In this document: positions 1 to 7,352 of the stretch, in pieces
Position numbering within the stretch: position 1 is the first letter of the stretch
How the letters are laid out: the number at the start of each line of letters is the position of its first letter
Assembly: GCA_031431335.1 (NCBI GenBank)
Contig: JANPDG010000070.1
Coordinates: forward strand, 1 to 28,530
DNA: 28,530 bases
Reading direction: 5' to 3'
Origin: JAAFIP01 sp031431335
GTDB taxonomy: Bacteria; Pseudomonadota; Gammaproteobacteria; Burkholderiales; Burkholderiaceae_C
Position numbers and translations under genes: made by a program
The notes under the pieces: model-generated
Told to the model about the DNA's origin: nothing
Databases searched by the model: none
The model's input: the letters and a program-made list of their open reading frames with translations, nothing else

Positions 1-480
1 GCAAGCAATCAAGCCTACGCCGCCCGCAGCCGCATGAAACAGCACAAAATCACCTTCTTTCAATCCGCCCGCAGGTTGCGTTTTGCGCAGCAAATACTGC
101 GCCGTCAAGCCCTTGAGCATCATGGCTGCGCCAGTTTCAAAACTAACTGCATCAGGCAGCTTGCACACACACTTAGCGGGCATCACGCGCACTTCGCAGT
201 AGCTGCCGGGCGGTTGGCTGGCATAGGCTGCGCGGTCACCCACTTTGAGGTGTTTCACGCCTTCGCCCACCGCCTCAATCACCCCTGCGCCCTCCATGCC
301 CAAGCGCAGAGGCAAAGGCAGGTTGTACACACCGCTGCGCTGGTACACGTCAATATAGTTCAGGCCAATAGCATGGTGGCAAATACGCACCTCACCCGCA
401 GCGGGCTCACCCGCCTGCACGTCGATCAATTTCATGTTCTCTGGCCCACCGGCTTGTTCGATGATGATAGCTTTGCTCAT
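1..480 (-). CDS. NADPH:quinone oxidoreductase, zinc-independent MDR family (partial, 3' end outside window)
   Basis: The first 160 codons of a medium-chain dehydrogenase/reductase read leftward from an ATG at 480 and run off the window in frame. Visible features are the N-terminal MSKAIIIEQAGGPENM, the family segment HHAIGLNYIDVYQRSGVY, LRLGMEGAGVIEAVGEGV, the GDRAAYA segment and, near the edge, LFHAAAGGVGLIAC, the start of the nucleotide-binding Rossmann domain. The catalytic-zinc cysteine and histidine of alcohol dehydrogenases are not seen at the expected N-terminal positions, which fits the QOR branch that reduces quinones with NADPH in the cytoplasm. It lies 24 bases downstream of the DMT transporter on the same strand and may be cotranscribed with it. 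The family call is firm; the substrate is inferred. Confidence 0.9.
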   Translation of the reverse strand, partial: MSKAIIIEQAGGPENMKLIDVQAGEPAAGEVRICHHAIGLNYIDVYQRSGVYNLPLPLRLGMEGAGVIEAVGEGVKHLKVGDRAAYASQPPGSYCEVRVMPAKCVCKLPDAVSFETGAAMMLKGLTAQYLLRKTQPAGGLKEGDFVLFHAAAGGVGLIAC

Positions 481-504
481 ACAAATGACTCCTATTATTA
501 ACAG

Positions 505-1416
505 TTAATTTTTACTGCGACTGACCAAATACACACCGCCCAGTACCAGTATCGTACCTGCGACGATCCAAGCGTTCATCGGCTCATCCAATATCCACAC
601 GCCCATGAGAATGGTGGACATGGGGCCGATCATGCCGATTTGGGCGGTGCGGGCGGAGCCTAGGCGCTCAATGGCCATCATCACCATGAGCACGGGGGCT
701 ACGGTGCAGGCAGTGGCGTTGAGCAGAGACAGCCAAAGTACCGCACTTGGCACCTGGAGGCTGCTCATGGGCTTGAGCATCACAAACTGCGCAATACAAA
801 AAAAGCAAGCCACGCTGGTGGCCAAGCCTGCCAAGCGCAGACTGCCCAGCTGCTGCACCAGCTCGCCGCTGTAGCTCAGGTAGATGGCATACGCCACTGC
901 GCTTGCAAACACCAAAGCAGTGCCCAGCCCCACATTCGCACCATCTAGTTTGACTTCGTGCCCAAACACCAGTAACACACCGGCATAGCTCAGGGCAAAA
1001 GCAGCCAACTGGCGGCGCGTGATTTTTTTGCCCCACAGCAGCCAGCCTAGTACCAGCACGATGGTGGGATTCAAATACAAAATCAGCCGCTCTAAGCTGG
1101 CGCTGATATATTGCAAGCCTGCAAAATCTAAAAAACTGGCCAAGTAGTAACCTGTGAACCCTAGAAAAATCACTTGCAACCATTGCTTGCGTGACAGTGG
1201 CGCTTTGCCTCGGCTAGCCCACCACGACAGGGCCAAAAAGAAGGGCAGCGCAAGCAGCATGCGCAGCATCAAGAGCGTGACCGCGTCTACACCGTAGCGA
1301 TAGCCTAGCTTGACAATGATGGCTTTGCCGCTGAAGGCAATCGAACCTGCCAAAGCCAGTGCAATTCCAAAGGCTATTTTTTTAGAAGCTGCTGCGGTAG
1401 GTTGAGCGTCGGTCAC
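505..1416 (-). CDS. DMT-superfamily (EamA) membrane transporter
   Basis: A protein of 303 residues with about ten hydrophobic segments arranged as two EamA halves, for example GIALALAGSIAFSGKAIIVK near the N-terminus and WIVAGTILVLGGVYLVSRS at the C-terminus. Size and topology match inner-membrane drug/metabolite exporters such as RhaT/EamA-type proteins. The start is a GTG; no better in-frame ATG exists just upstream, and the Shine-Dalgarno is weak. It sits between the gamma-glutamyltransferase (37 bases upstream) and the quinone oxidoreductase (24 bases downstream), all leftward, so an operon is likely. The substrate cannot be told from sequence; export of an amino acid or peptide-derived metabolite would suit the neighbour but is inference. 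Confidence 0.88.
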   Translation of the reverse strand: MTDAQPTAAASKKIAFGIALALAGSIAFSGKAIIVKLGYRYGVDAVTLLMLRMLLALPFFLALSWWASRGKAPLSRKQWLQVIFLGFTGYYLASFLDFAGLQYISASLERLILYLNPTIVLVLGWLLWGKKITRRQLAAFALSYAGVLLVFGHEVKLDGANVGLGTALVFASAVAYAIYLSYSGELVQQLGSLRLAGLATSVACFFCIAQFVMLKPMSSLQVPSAVLWLSLLNATACTVAPVLMVMMAIERLGSARTAQIGMIGPMSTILMGVWILDEPMNAWIVAGTILVLGGVYLVSRSKN

Positions 1417-1453
1417 TACGGTTTTCTTAGATTCAATGATGAAAACGAATAAC

Positions 1454-3079
1454 TTAAAAGCCTACAGCGCAGCCATCGCGCCGCGCATCACTGGCGGCCA
1501 CATAGCCTAGGTCTGCAGCCTGGCCAGCGCCTTCGTCAGCGCGCCAGATGAACTGGCCAGCGCCGAAGTCTTGATATGAATCGTTGATGACTTCAGTTTG
1601 GTGGCCGCGCTCTTTGAGGGCTTGCACTGTGCCTGCGTTCATCGCCGCTTCCACGTTAATCTCCAGCCCTGCGTTGTAGCGCCAGCGCGGTGCGTCGCAC
1701 GCAGCTTGCGGGTTTTGTTGGTAGTCCAGCATGCGCACCAGGGTTTGCATATGGCCCTGCGGCTGCATGTTGGCACCCATCACGCCGTAGCTCATGACGG
1801 GCTTGCCGCATTTGCTAAGAAACGCGGGGATGATGGTGTGAAAAGGACGCTTGCCTGGGGCTACCACATTGGGGCTAGCAGCATCTAGGCTAAATGCATG
1901 GCCACGGTTTTGCAGGCTGATGCCAAACGCAGGCTCTACGCAGCCCGAGCCAAAGCCCATGTAGTTGCTTTGGATAAAGCTCACCATCATGCCGGACTCG
2001 TCTGCAGCGCTTAAATAAATCGTACCGCCTTTGACCGGGTTGCCTGCGCCGAAGTCTTGGGCTTTGTTCATGTGAATGAGTTTCGCACGCTCGGTCAAAT
2101 ACGCGTCATCTAACATTTGCGCGGCAGTCACCGCCATCGCAGATGGCTCGGCCACAAACTTGTACACATCTGCAAAGGCCAGCTTCATGGCCTCGATTTG
2201 CAGGTGCTGCGAATCTACGCCGTCCACGGGCAGCGATGCCATGTCAAACTTGTCTAATATGCCCAGTGCAATCAGCGCGGCGATGCCTTGGCCGTTGGGC
2301 GCAATCTCGTGCAGGGTGTAGCCACGGTAGTTTTTCTGTATGGGTGTGACCCACTCGGCTTGGTAGGCCGCAAAATCGTGCGCTGTCAAACTGCCGCCCT
2401 GCGCAGCGCTGAATTTTTCAATGGCGTGGGCTATCTCTCCGCCATACAGGGCTGCGCCTTGGGTAGCGCCAATCAAGCGCAGTGCCTTGGCCGCTGCTTT
2501 GAACTGAAACAACTCGCCCACGCGCGGCGCGCGGCCCCAAGGAAAAAAGCTGGCTGCAAAACCGGGCAAGTTTTTGAGTTCATCCGTCGCAGCGGCCCAT
2601 TTTTGCTGCACCACAGGCGGCAGCAAATAGCCGCGCTCGGCGATCTCGGCAGCCGGCTCCATCAGGTCGGCAAACGGCAGCTTGCCAAAGCGCTCGCTCA
2701 TCATGGCCCAGCTGCTCACGGCGCCAGGCACGGTGACTGAGTCGATGCCGCGTTTGGGAGGAGTTTTGGCGTTGTCCCCGTATTTTTTCTGAAAGTACGC
2801 CGGGCTCCAGCTTTGGGGTGCGCGGCCCGAGGCGTTGATACCGTGCAGCTGTGCGCCATCCCAAATCAGCCCAAACGCATCGCTGCCCAAGCCGTTGCTC
2901 ACCGGCTCACACACGGTCATGGCTGCGGCTGCGGCTATGGCCGCGTCTACCGCATTGCCGCCGTTGTACAGCATGCGCAGGCCAGCTTGCGCTGCCAAGG
3001 GGTGAGACGTGCTCACCACATTGCGGGCGAACACGGGGATGCGGGTGGAGATGTAGGGGTTGCTGAAATCAAAGTTCAT
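1454..3079 (-). CDS. Gamma-glutamyltransferase family protein (cytoplasmic, YwrD-like)
   Basis: A protein of 541 residues with the Ntn-hydrolase gamma-glutamyltranspeptidase fold: an N-terminal ASTSHPLA-like segment (here VVSTSHPLAAQAG), GGNAVDAAIAAAAAMTVCEP, and the processing site near residue 353 where the threonine of GGTIYLSAADESG would be the nucleophile and the first residue of the small subunit. The later GSGCVEPAFGISLQNRGHAF and GVMGANMQPQGHMQ segments are also typical. No signal peptide is present, unlike periplasmic Ggt, which points to the YwrD-like branch whose physiological substrate is poorly known. Such enzymes hydrolyse or transfer gamma-glutamyl groups. A ChaC-type cyclotransferase at 8596 also acts on gamma-glutamyl compounds. 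The divergent regulator at 3132 may control this gene. Confidence 0.93.
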   Translation of the reverse strand: MNFDFSNPYISTRIPVFARNVVSTSHPLAAQAGLRMLYNGGNAVDAAIAAAAAMTVCEPVSNGLGSDAFGLIWDGAQLHGINASGRAPQSWSPAYFQKKYGDNAKTPPKRGIDSVTVPGAVSSWAMMSERFGKLPFADLMEPAAEIAERGYLLPPVVQQKWAAATDELKNLPGFAASFFPWGRAPRVGELFQFKAAAKALRLIGATQGAALYGGEIAHAIEKFSAAQGGSLTAHDFAAYQAEWVTPIQKNYRGYTLHEIAPNGQGIAALIALGILDKFDMASLPVDGVDSQHLQIEAMKLAFADVYKFVAEPSAMAVTAAQMLDDAYLTERAKLIHMNKAQDFGAGNPVKGGTIYLSAADESGMMVSFIQSNYMGFGSGCVEPAFGISLQNRGHAFSLDAASPNVVAPGKRPFHTIIPAFLSKCGKPVMSYGVMGANMQPQGHMQTLVRMLDYQQNPQAACDAPRWRYNAGLEINVEAAMNAGTVQALKERGHQTEVINDSYQDFGAGQFIWRADEGAGQAADLGYVAASDARRDGCAVGF

Positions 3080-3131
3080 AGTGCAATTATCGGCTTTATG
3101 ATGGGGCTGATTAGAACCCTAGGAGTTAAAA

Positions 3132-3869
3132 GTGTCTGACACTGCCCTGTTGATAGATGTATTGAAGCAAGAGCTCAAAGCGCAAGAGATGACTTATGCC
3201 GATGTGGCCGTCGCGCTGGAGATGAGCGAGTCGAGCGTCAAGCGCATGTTCAGTAAAAAAGAAATGCCGCTGACCCGTGTAGACGATATATGCCGCCTGC
3301 TCAACACTGATTTTGCCGAAATATCGCGCCGAGTGAGCCAAGCCGTACCGCTGACCAGCGAGCTCACCTACGAGCAAGAAACAGCGGTCAGCAAAGACCC
3401 CAAGCTGATGCTGTGCGCGATTTGTGTGCTGAGCTACTGGACGTTCGAGCAGATGGTACAAACCTACCAAATCACTGAGGCGGAGACGACGCGCTGCCTG
3501 CTTACTTTGGACAAAATTGGCGTGATTGAGCTCAAGCCGCTGAACCGCTACCGTTTAAAGGTGGCCAAAACTTTTAAATGGCGCAGCGATGGACCCATTC
3601 GCCAGTACTTTATGAGCAAAGTGGTGGGCGAGTATTTTGCAGGCCGTTTTGACCGTGAGGGCGAGACACTGATGATGGTGCACGGCAACATTAACCGCGC
3701 CATTGCGCCTGCGTTTGTGGAGCGGCTGCAGCGTGTGGGCGAAGACTTTTCTAAGCAGCATCTGGCGGATCAAAAGGTGGACGAGAAGCACCGGGATGGG
3801 TTCACGATGATTGTCGGATTCAGGCGCTGGGAGTTTTCGGCGTTTACGGGCTTGCGTCGGAAGGTTTGA
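3132..3869 (+). CDS. Helix-turn-helix (XRE-like) transcriptional regulator
   Basis: A protein of 245 residues with an N-terminal HTH at about residues 18-65: the run MTYADVAVALEMSESSVKRMF is a lambda-repressor-type helix-turn-helix, followed by MPLTRVDDICRLLNTDFAEI. The remaining 170 residues are mainly helical with no ligand-domain motif I can name. The start is a GTG preceded by AGGAG at 3121-3125 with good spacing. It is divergent from the gamma-glutamyltransferase gene with only 52 bases between starts, so a shared control region is likely. The stop codon at 3867-3869 is followed at once by a copy of the dispersed repeat. DNA binding is well supported; its target and signal are unknown. 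Confidence 0.8.
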   Translation: MSDTALLIDVLKQELKAQEMTYADVAVALEMSESSVKRMFSKKEMPLTRVDDICRLLNTDFAEISRRVSQAVPLTSELTYEQETAVSKDPKLMLCAICVLSYWTFEQMVQTYQITEAETTRCLLTLDKIGVIELKPLNRYRLKVAKTFKWRSDGPIRQYFMSKVVGEYFAGRFDREGETLMMVHGNINRAIAPAFVERLQRVGEDFSKQHLADQKVDEKHRDGFTMIVGFRRWEFSAFTGLRRKV

Positions 3870-3870
3870 A

Positions 3871-3936
3871 TTATTGCTATTTAAATAATAGCTAACTATT
3901 AAATATCGGCGTCGGAAAAGTGCTTGTTTTTCTTCC
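3871..3936 (+). repeat. Dispersed repeat copy R1
   Basis: Begins two bases after the stop codon of the HTH gene. It has the AT-rich palindrome around GCTATTTAAATAATAGC, then TAACTATTAAATATC, GGCGTCGGAAAAGTGC and a short T-rich run ending TTCTTCC. The neighbouring copy R2 lies in opposite orientation 110 bases away, so the pair could form a large hairpin. Confidence 0.85.
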
Positions 3937-3960
3937 AAAAGTGGGTTTGTTAAAAGGGTT

Positions 3961-4106
3961 TTTTTAGTCACGCGCTTCGGTGGAGCTCAACGGGTCACAA
4001 ACCAACCAAGAAGAACAAGCCAGTCCATATTCAAAACACACATCTTGGAAGAAAATAGAGCACTTTTCCGACGTGGATATTCAATAGTTTGCTATTAAAT
4101 TAATAG
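3961..4106 (-). repeat. Dispersed repeat copy R2, extended form
   Basis: Read leftward from 4106 it gives the core (CTATTAATTTAATAGC, AACTATTGAATATCCACG, TCGGAAAAGTGC, TCTTCC) and then continues through TTTTGAATATGGACTGGCTTG and a TCTTGGTTG segment to CGCGTGACTAAAA. The same extension follows copy R7 near 26700, so this is a longer element of about 146 bases, not only the short core. The core end overlaps the last codons of yceH and supplies its stop codon. Confidence 0.82.
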
Positions 4107-4790
4107 TGTTAAAGGTGCAACATCAGGCAAGGCAATGCCCAGCTGCTCGCTGATCGTGCGCACCTGCTCGCGCAGCAGTGCGTTGTCAGCGCGTACCAAA
4201 GCCAGTGAGTTTTCTAAAGCGGTTACGCGGGACAACAGGCCTTCGGCTTCTTGGGTTGTGGGGGCGTTGCTGAGCAAAGCTTCTATGTCGACCTCACCGC
4301 ACAACAGATGGGTCCAGCGCTGCTCTCGGGCGCCGGGCGCGCGGGGCAGCTTGAGCACCGTTGCGGGGCCACCGTCGTCACCGCGCTGTTGTAGCTCCTG
4401 CAGGACAGCGTCTACAGTTGTAGCGTCGGCAAATTTGTACCAACGCTCGCCTCCCGTACGCAGCTCGGCTGGGGTTTGTGGGCCGCGCAGCATTAGCAGG
4501 CCCAGCAGCACCGCCTGCGGCTCGCTGGTGCCAGAGACGCGCATAAAGTTGTGTTCATAGCGCGGCACACGACTGGAACTGCCTTCAAAAATCAGGCTCG
4601 TGGCCTTGAGCGCGCTGACTGCCGTGCGGGCGTCATCATCAGTAATTTCCATCACTGGGTCGCGGCTGGTTTTTTGGTTGCAGCCTAGTACCAGTGCGTT
4701 GAGGGACAGCGGGTAGCTGTCAGGCACGGTACGGGCTTTTTCCATGAGGGTGGCTAGCACGCGGGCTTCGATGGGGGTGAGTGAGCGCAT
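4095..4790 (-). CDS. yceH: YceH family protein (DUF480)
   Basis: A protein of 231 residues starting MRSLTPIEARVLATLMEKA, the hallmark of the YceH/DUF480 family, which consists of two winged-helix-like domains. Typical segments are VPDSYPLSLNALVLGCNQKTSRDPV, LGLLMLRGPQTPAELR and YPR-like VPRYEHNF. A C-terminal coiled coil (VTALENSLALVRADNALLREQV, about residues 192-215) ends the domain. The ATG at 4790 is chosen because family members begin with this sequence; a longer in-frame extension would be 42 residues of unrelated sequence. The molecular function of the family is not established. The last residues LTLLI and the stop codon are encoded by dispersed repeat R2. It is divergent from purN, with 37 bases between starts. 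Confidence 0.9.
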   Translation of the reverse strand: MRSLTPIEARVLATLMEKARTVPDSYPLSLNALVLGCNQKTSRDPVMEITDDDARTAVSALKATSLIFEGSSSRVPRYEHNFMRVSGTSEPQAVLLGLLMLRGPQTPAELRTGGERWYKFADATTVDAVLQELQQRGDDGGPATVLKLPRAPGAREQRWTHLLCGEVDIEALLSNAPTTQEAEGLLSRVTALENSLALVRADNALLREQVRTISEQLGIALPDVAPLTLLI

Positions 4791-4827
4791 AGTTAATGAA
4801 TCATCTGACAAGTGATAATAAAGAGAT

Positions 4828-5430
4828 ATGAAAAAGATCGTTATCTTAATCTCTGGCGGCGGCTCGAACATGGCGGCTATCGTGAAAACCGCCCAATCCC
4901 ACCACTGGGTTGCCATCTACGGCGCGCAGGTCAGTGCAGTTATCAGCAACAAGGCAAGCGCAGCAGGGCTGCAGTTTGCGGCGCAGCACAGCATTGCCAC
5001 TGCAGTGGTGGATCACACAGCGTTTGCCAGCCGCGAGGCGTTTGACGCGGCGCTGGCCGAGGCCATTGACAGTTACTCGCCTTCGCTGGTGGTGTTGGCA
5101 GGGTTCATGCGCATTCTCACGCCGGGCTTTGTGCAGCGCTATGCGGGCAGACTGCTCAATATCCATCCTTCACTGTTGCCTGCATTTGCAGGCCTGCACA
5201 CCCACCAGCGGGCGATTGACGCAGGCTGCCAATTTGCAGGGGCCACTGTGCATTACGTCACAGCAGAGCTTGACCACGGCCCTATCATTGCGCAAGCTGT
5301 GGTGCCTGTGCTGCCAGGCGACACAGCCGATACGCTGGCGGCGCGCGTGCTCACCCAAGAGCATCTCATCTACCCACAAGCGGTTGCTAAAGTGTTGGCT
5401 GGCTTGGCCTCAATGGAACTTGATAAGTAG
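4828..5430 (+). CDS. purN: Phosphoribosylglycinamide formyltransferase (GAR transformylase 1)
   Basis: A cytoplasmic enzyme of 200 residues that transfers the formyl group of 10-formyltetrahydrofolate to GAR in de novo purine synthesis. The N-terminal MKKIVILISGGGSNMAAI is the phosphoribosyl-binding loop. The catalytic triad is present: N111 and H113 in NIHPSLLPAF and D149 in TAELDHGPII. The HTHQRAIDAG and GATVHYVTAELD segments are standard. The length matches PurN (about 200-215). The start ATG has AAAGAG a few bases upstream. No other purine gene is adjacent, which is usual for purN in many Burkholderiales. Confidence 0.97.
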   Translation: MKKIVILISGGGSNMAAIVKTAQSHHWVAIYGAQVSAVISNKASAAGLQFAAQHSIATAVVDHTAFASREAFDAALAEAIDSYSPSLVVLAGFMRILTPGFVQRYAGRLLNIHPSLLPAFAGLHTHQRAIDAGCQFAGATVHYVTAELDHGPIIAQAVVPVLPGDTADTLAARVLTQEHLIYPQAVAKVLAGLASMELDK

Positions 5431-5565
5431 GTAGCTTGAGAGCGCCACACGCATCTCTTTACCTCGTTGCCCAAGCATGGCTCTGTTTGTAGCGCAGCCA
5501 GCTGTGGCGCAGATGTATTCAAAGCTTAGTGCCTAGACACGCTCAGACCAAGCGCCTAGCGCAAC

Positions 5566-5820
5566 TCAGTCAATTTGGGTAAACCGCTTGCGCTCTAGGC
5601 CGTCCACCTGCAGTGTGCCGTTGAACATGGCAGCCGGGCGCACCCACAAGCCCATTTGGCCGTACAGCGCACGGTACAAAGTCATGGGTTCTAGCGTTTC
5701 AGAATGGCGCACCGTGCCCACCACATCGTATTCACCGCCCTTGTAATGGCGGTAGCGTCCCAGTGGGGTTTCGATCAAAGCAGGCAGGTCGTGGTCGGTC
5801 ATAGGCGTCATAGTGGGCAT
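5566..5820 (-). CDS. DUF1653 domain protein
   Basis: A small protein of 84 residues. Almost all of it is a DUF1653 domain: LGRYRHYKGGEYDVVGTVRHSE, then MTLYRALYGQMGLWVRPAAMF and a closing DGLERKRFTQID. The conserved YRHYKGGEY and VRP motifs make the assignment clear. Function is not established for the family; it is a small beta-rich domain found alone in many proteobacteria. The exact start among three close methionines (residues 1, 4 and 7) is uncertain. It is divergent from the RNA methyltransferase gene, with 51 bases between starts, and convergent with purN. Confidence 0.88.
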   Translation of the reverse strand: MPTMTPMTDHDLPALIETPLGRYRHYKGGEYDVVGTVRHSETLEPMTLYRALYGQMGLWVRPAAMFNGTLQVDGLERKRFTQID

Positions 5821-5871
5821 TATCTAAGACAAAGCACATGGCATGGGGACAACAGTGGGACAATAGGCCCT

Positions 5872-7176
5872 ATGCATCCAGAACAAATCCTCGCCGCCTG
5901 TACCGCCTTGGTCGGCCAAGTTATCAAATTTGAACACCCTGCAGACGCCGTGGTGTCGCGCTTTTTCAAAGAAAACCGCAACTTGGGGCCGCGTGAGCGC
6001 GCCACCTTGGCCGAAACCGCCTACAACGTGCTGCGCAAAAAAACGCTCTACGACACTTTTGCTATGGGCGCACCCAAAGGCAGCGGCTCGCGTGAGCGCA
6101 AGCTGGCCATACTGGGCTTTTTTGGCCCACGTGACTACGTCAAAGCATCGCTGTCAGACTTAGAAAAAAATTGGCTAGATGCCTGTGACGCCACTAACCC
6201 TGCCGACCCTGACTCGGGACTGCTGGAGCTGCACCGCCATAATTTGCCCGAATGGCTCGCCCAAGCGCTCAAAGCGCAGTTAAACGACACAGAGTTTTGG
6301 CAACTGATTGACAGCCTGAGCGTGCCTGCGCCGCTGGACATTCGCATCAATGCTTTCACCACCAAACGCGAGGCAGCACAAAAAGACCTATCGCGCGAAG
6401 GCATCAAAGCACTGCCCACTCCGTATTCGCCATGGGGACTGCGTGTGCAGGGTCGCCCAGCAGTCAACAAGCTCAAAGTGTTCACCGAGGGTGATATCGA
6501 GGTGCAAGACGAAGGCTCTCAGCTGCTGGCCATGCTGGTAGACGCCAAGCGCGGCGAGATGGTGGTGGACTTTTGTGCAGGTGCAGGCGGCAAAACGCTG
6601 GCCTTGGGCGCAATGATGCGCAGCACCGGACGCTTGTATGCGTTTGACACCTCCGCACACCGGTTGGATGCGCTTAAACCCCGCGTGGCGCGCAGCGGCT
6701 TGTCCAACGTGCAAACTGCCGCGATTGCGCACGAGCGCGACGAGCGCGTCAAGCGCTTGGCAGGCAAAATTGACCGTGTGCTGGTAGACGCGCCGTGCAC
6801 AGGCCTGGGCACCTTGCGCCGCAACCCTGATTTGAAATGGCGTCAAAAGCCAAGCGACTTGGCCGAGCTGCATGTTAAGCAAGCGGCCATTTTGCAAAGC
6901 GCTGCGCGCCTGCTGAAACCCGGCGGCCGCTTGGTGTACGCCACGTGCAGTGTGTTGCCCGAAGAGAACGAAGCGATTGCGAAGGCGTTTAGCGATGCAA
7001 ATAAAGATTTCACAACCCTTGAATGTGGCGAACTACTGACCCAACTAAAGGTCGAAGGTGCACAGGGTTTGTGCAGTGGCCCAGCCGAAGCGCCTGGGCT
7101 GTATTTGCGCTTGTGGCCACATCGCCACAGCACAGATGGATTTTTTGCAGCGGTGTGGGAAAAGACTGCAGCTTAA
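5872..7176 (+). CDS. RsmB/NOP-family RNA (cytosine-5) methyltransferase
   Basis: A SAM-dependent enzyme of 434 residues that methylates C5 of cytosine in RNA, probably rRNA. An N-terminal helical region (1-140) precedes a ferredoxin-like segment (DIRINAFTTKREA near 156-168), then the Rossmann methyltransferase domain: VVDFCAGAGGKTLALGA (231-247) binds SAM, VDAPCTGLGTLRRNPD holds C309, and YATCSVLPEENE holds C359. The two cysteines are the release and nucleophile pair of this family. The start at 5872 is preferred because an upstream in-frame extension would run through the divergent DUF1653 gene and adds 56 residues unlike the family. Length fits RsmB (about 430), but whether it is the 16S C967 enzyme is not proven here. 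Confidence 0.9.
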   Translation: MHPEQILAACTALVGQVIKFEHPADAVVSRFFKENRNLGPRERATLAETAYNVLRKKTLYDTFAMGAPKGSGSRERKLAILGFFGPRDYVKASLSDLEKNWLDACDATNPADPDSGLLELHRHNLPEWLAQALKAQLNDTEFWQLIDSLSVPAPLDIRINAFTTKREAAQKDLSREGIKALPTPYSPWGLRVQGRPAVNKLKVFTEGDIEVQDEGSQLLAMLVDAKRGEMVVDFCAGAGGKTLALGAMMRSTGRLYAFDTSAHRLDALKPRVARSGLSNVQTAAIAHERDERVKRLAGKIDRVLVDAPCTGLGTLRRNPDLKWRQKPSDLAELHVKQAAILQSAARLLKPGGRLVYATCSVLPEENEAIAKAFSDANKDFTTLECGELLTQLKVEGAQGLCSGPAEAPGLYLRLWPHRHSTDGFFAAVWEKTAA

Positions 7177-7283
7177 AACTGGGCTAATAGACCTAAATCA
7201 GCTGTCATTGTGTACAGTTAATTAAGGTAAGCGGGTGGGGTTGTCAGCCTTTAATAGCTGTGATCGCTTAAAATCATAAGTTA

Positions 7284-7307
7284 AGTTGGTTACAAAATTA
7301 ACCAACT
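7284..7307. promoter_or_regulatory. Inverted repeat upstream of the desaturase (possible operator)
   Basis: Perfect 9-base arms AGTTGGTTA and TAACCAACT are separated by CAAAAT, 46 bases before the desaturase start, in an AT-rich intergenic stretch of 176 bases. No T-run follows, so it is not a terminator. Symmetry and position suit a repressor site for lipid-responsive control. The bound protein is unknown. Confidence 0.5.
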
Positions 7308-7352
7308 GAAAAATATAAGTGACGAGACTAGTGTCGTTGTTGAAGGAATTGC

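Noticed and set aside
34..501. Long plus-strand open frame over the quinone oxidoreductase
   Set aside because: It is antisense to a clear MDR protein; composition rich in His/Ala/Cys is typical of a shadow frame.
4791..4916. N-terminal extension of 42 residues for YceH
   Set aside because: Family proteins begin at MRSLTP-like sequence, and the extension overlaps purN.
5431..5565. Convergent gap after purN
   Set aside because: No clear hairpin with a T-run or other signal could be identified in these 135 bases.
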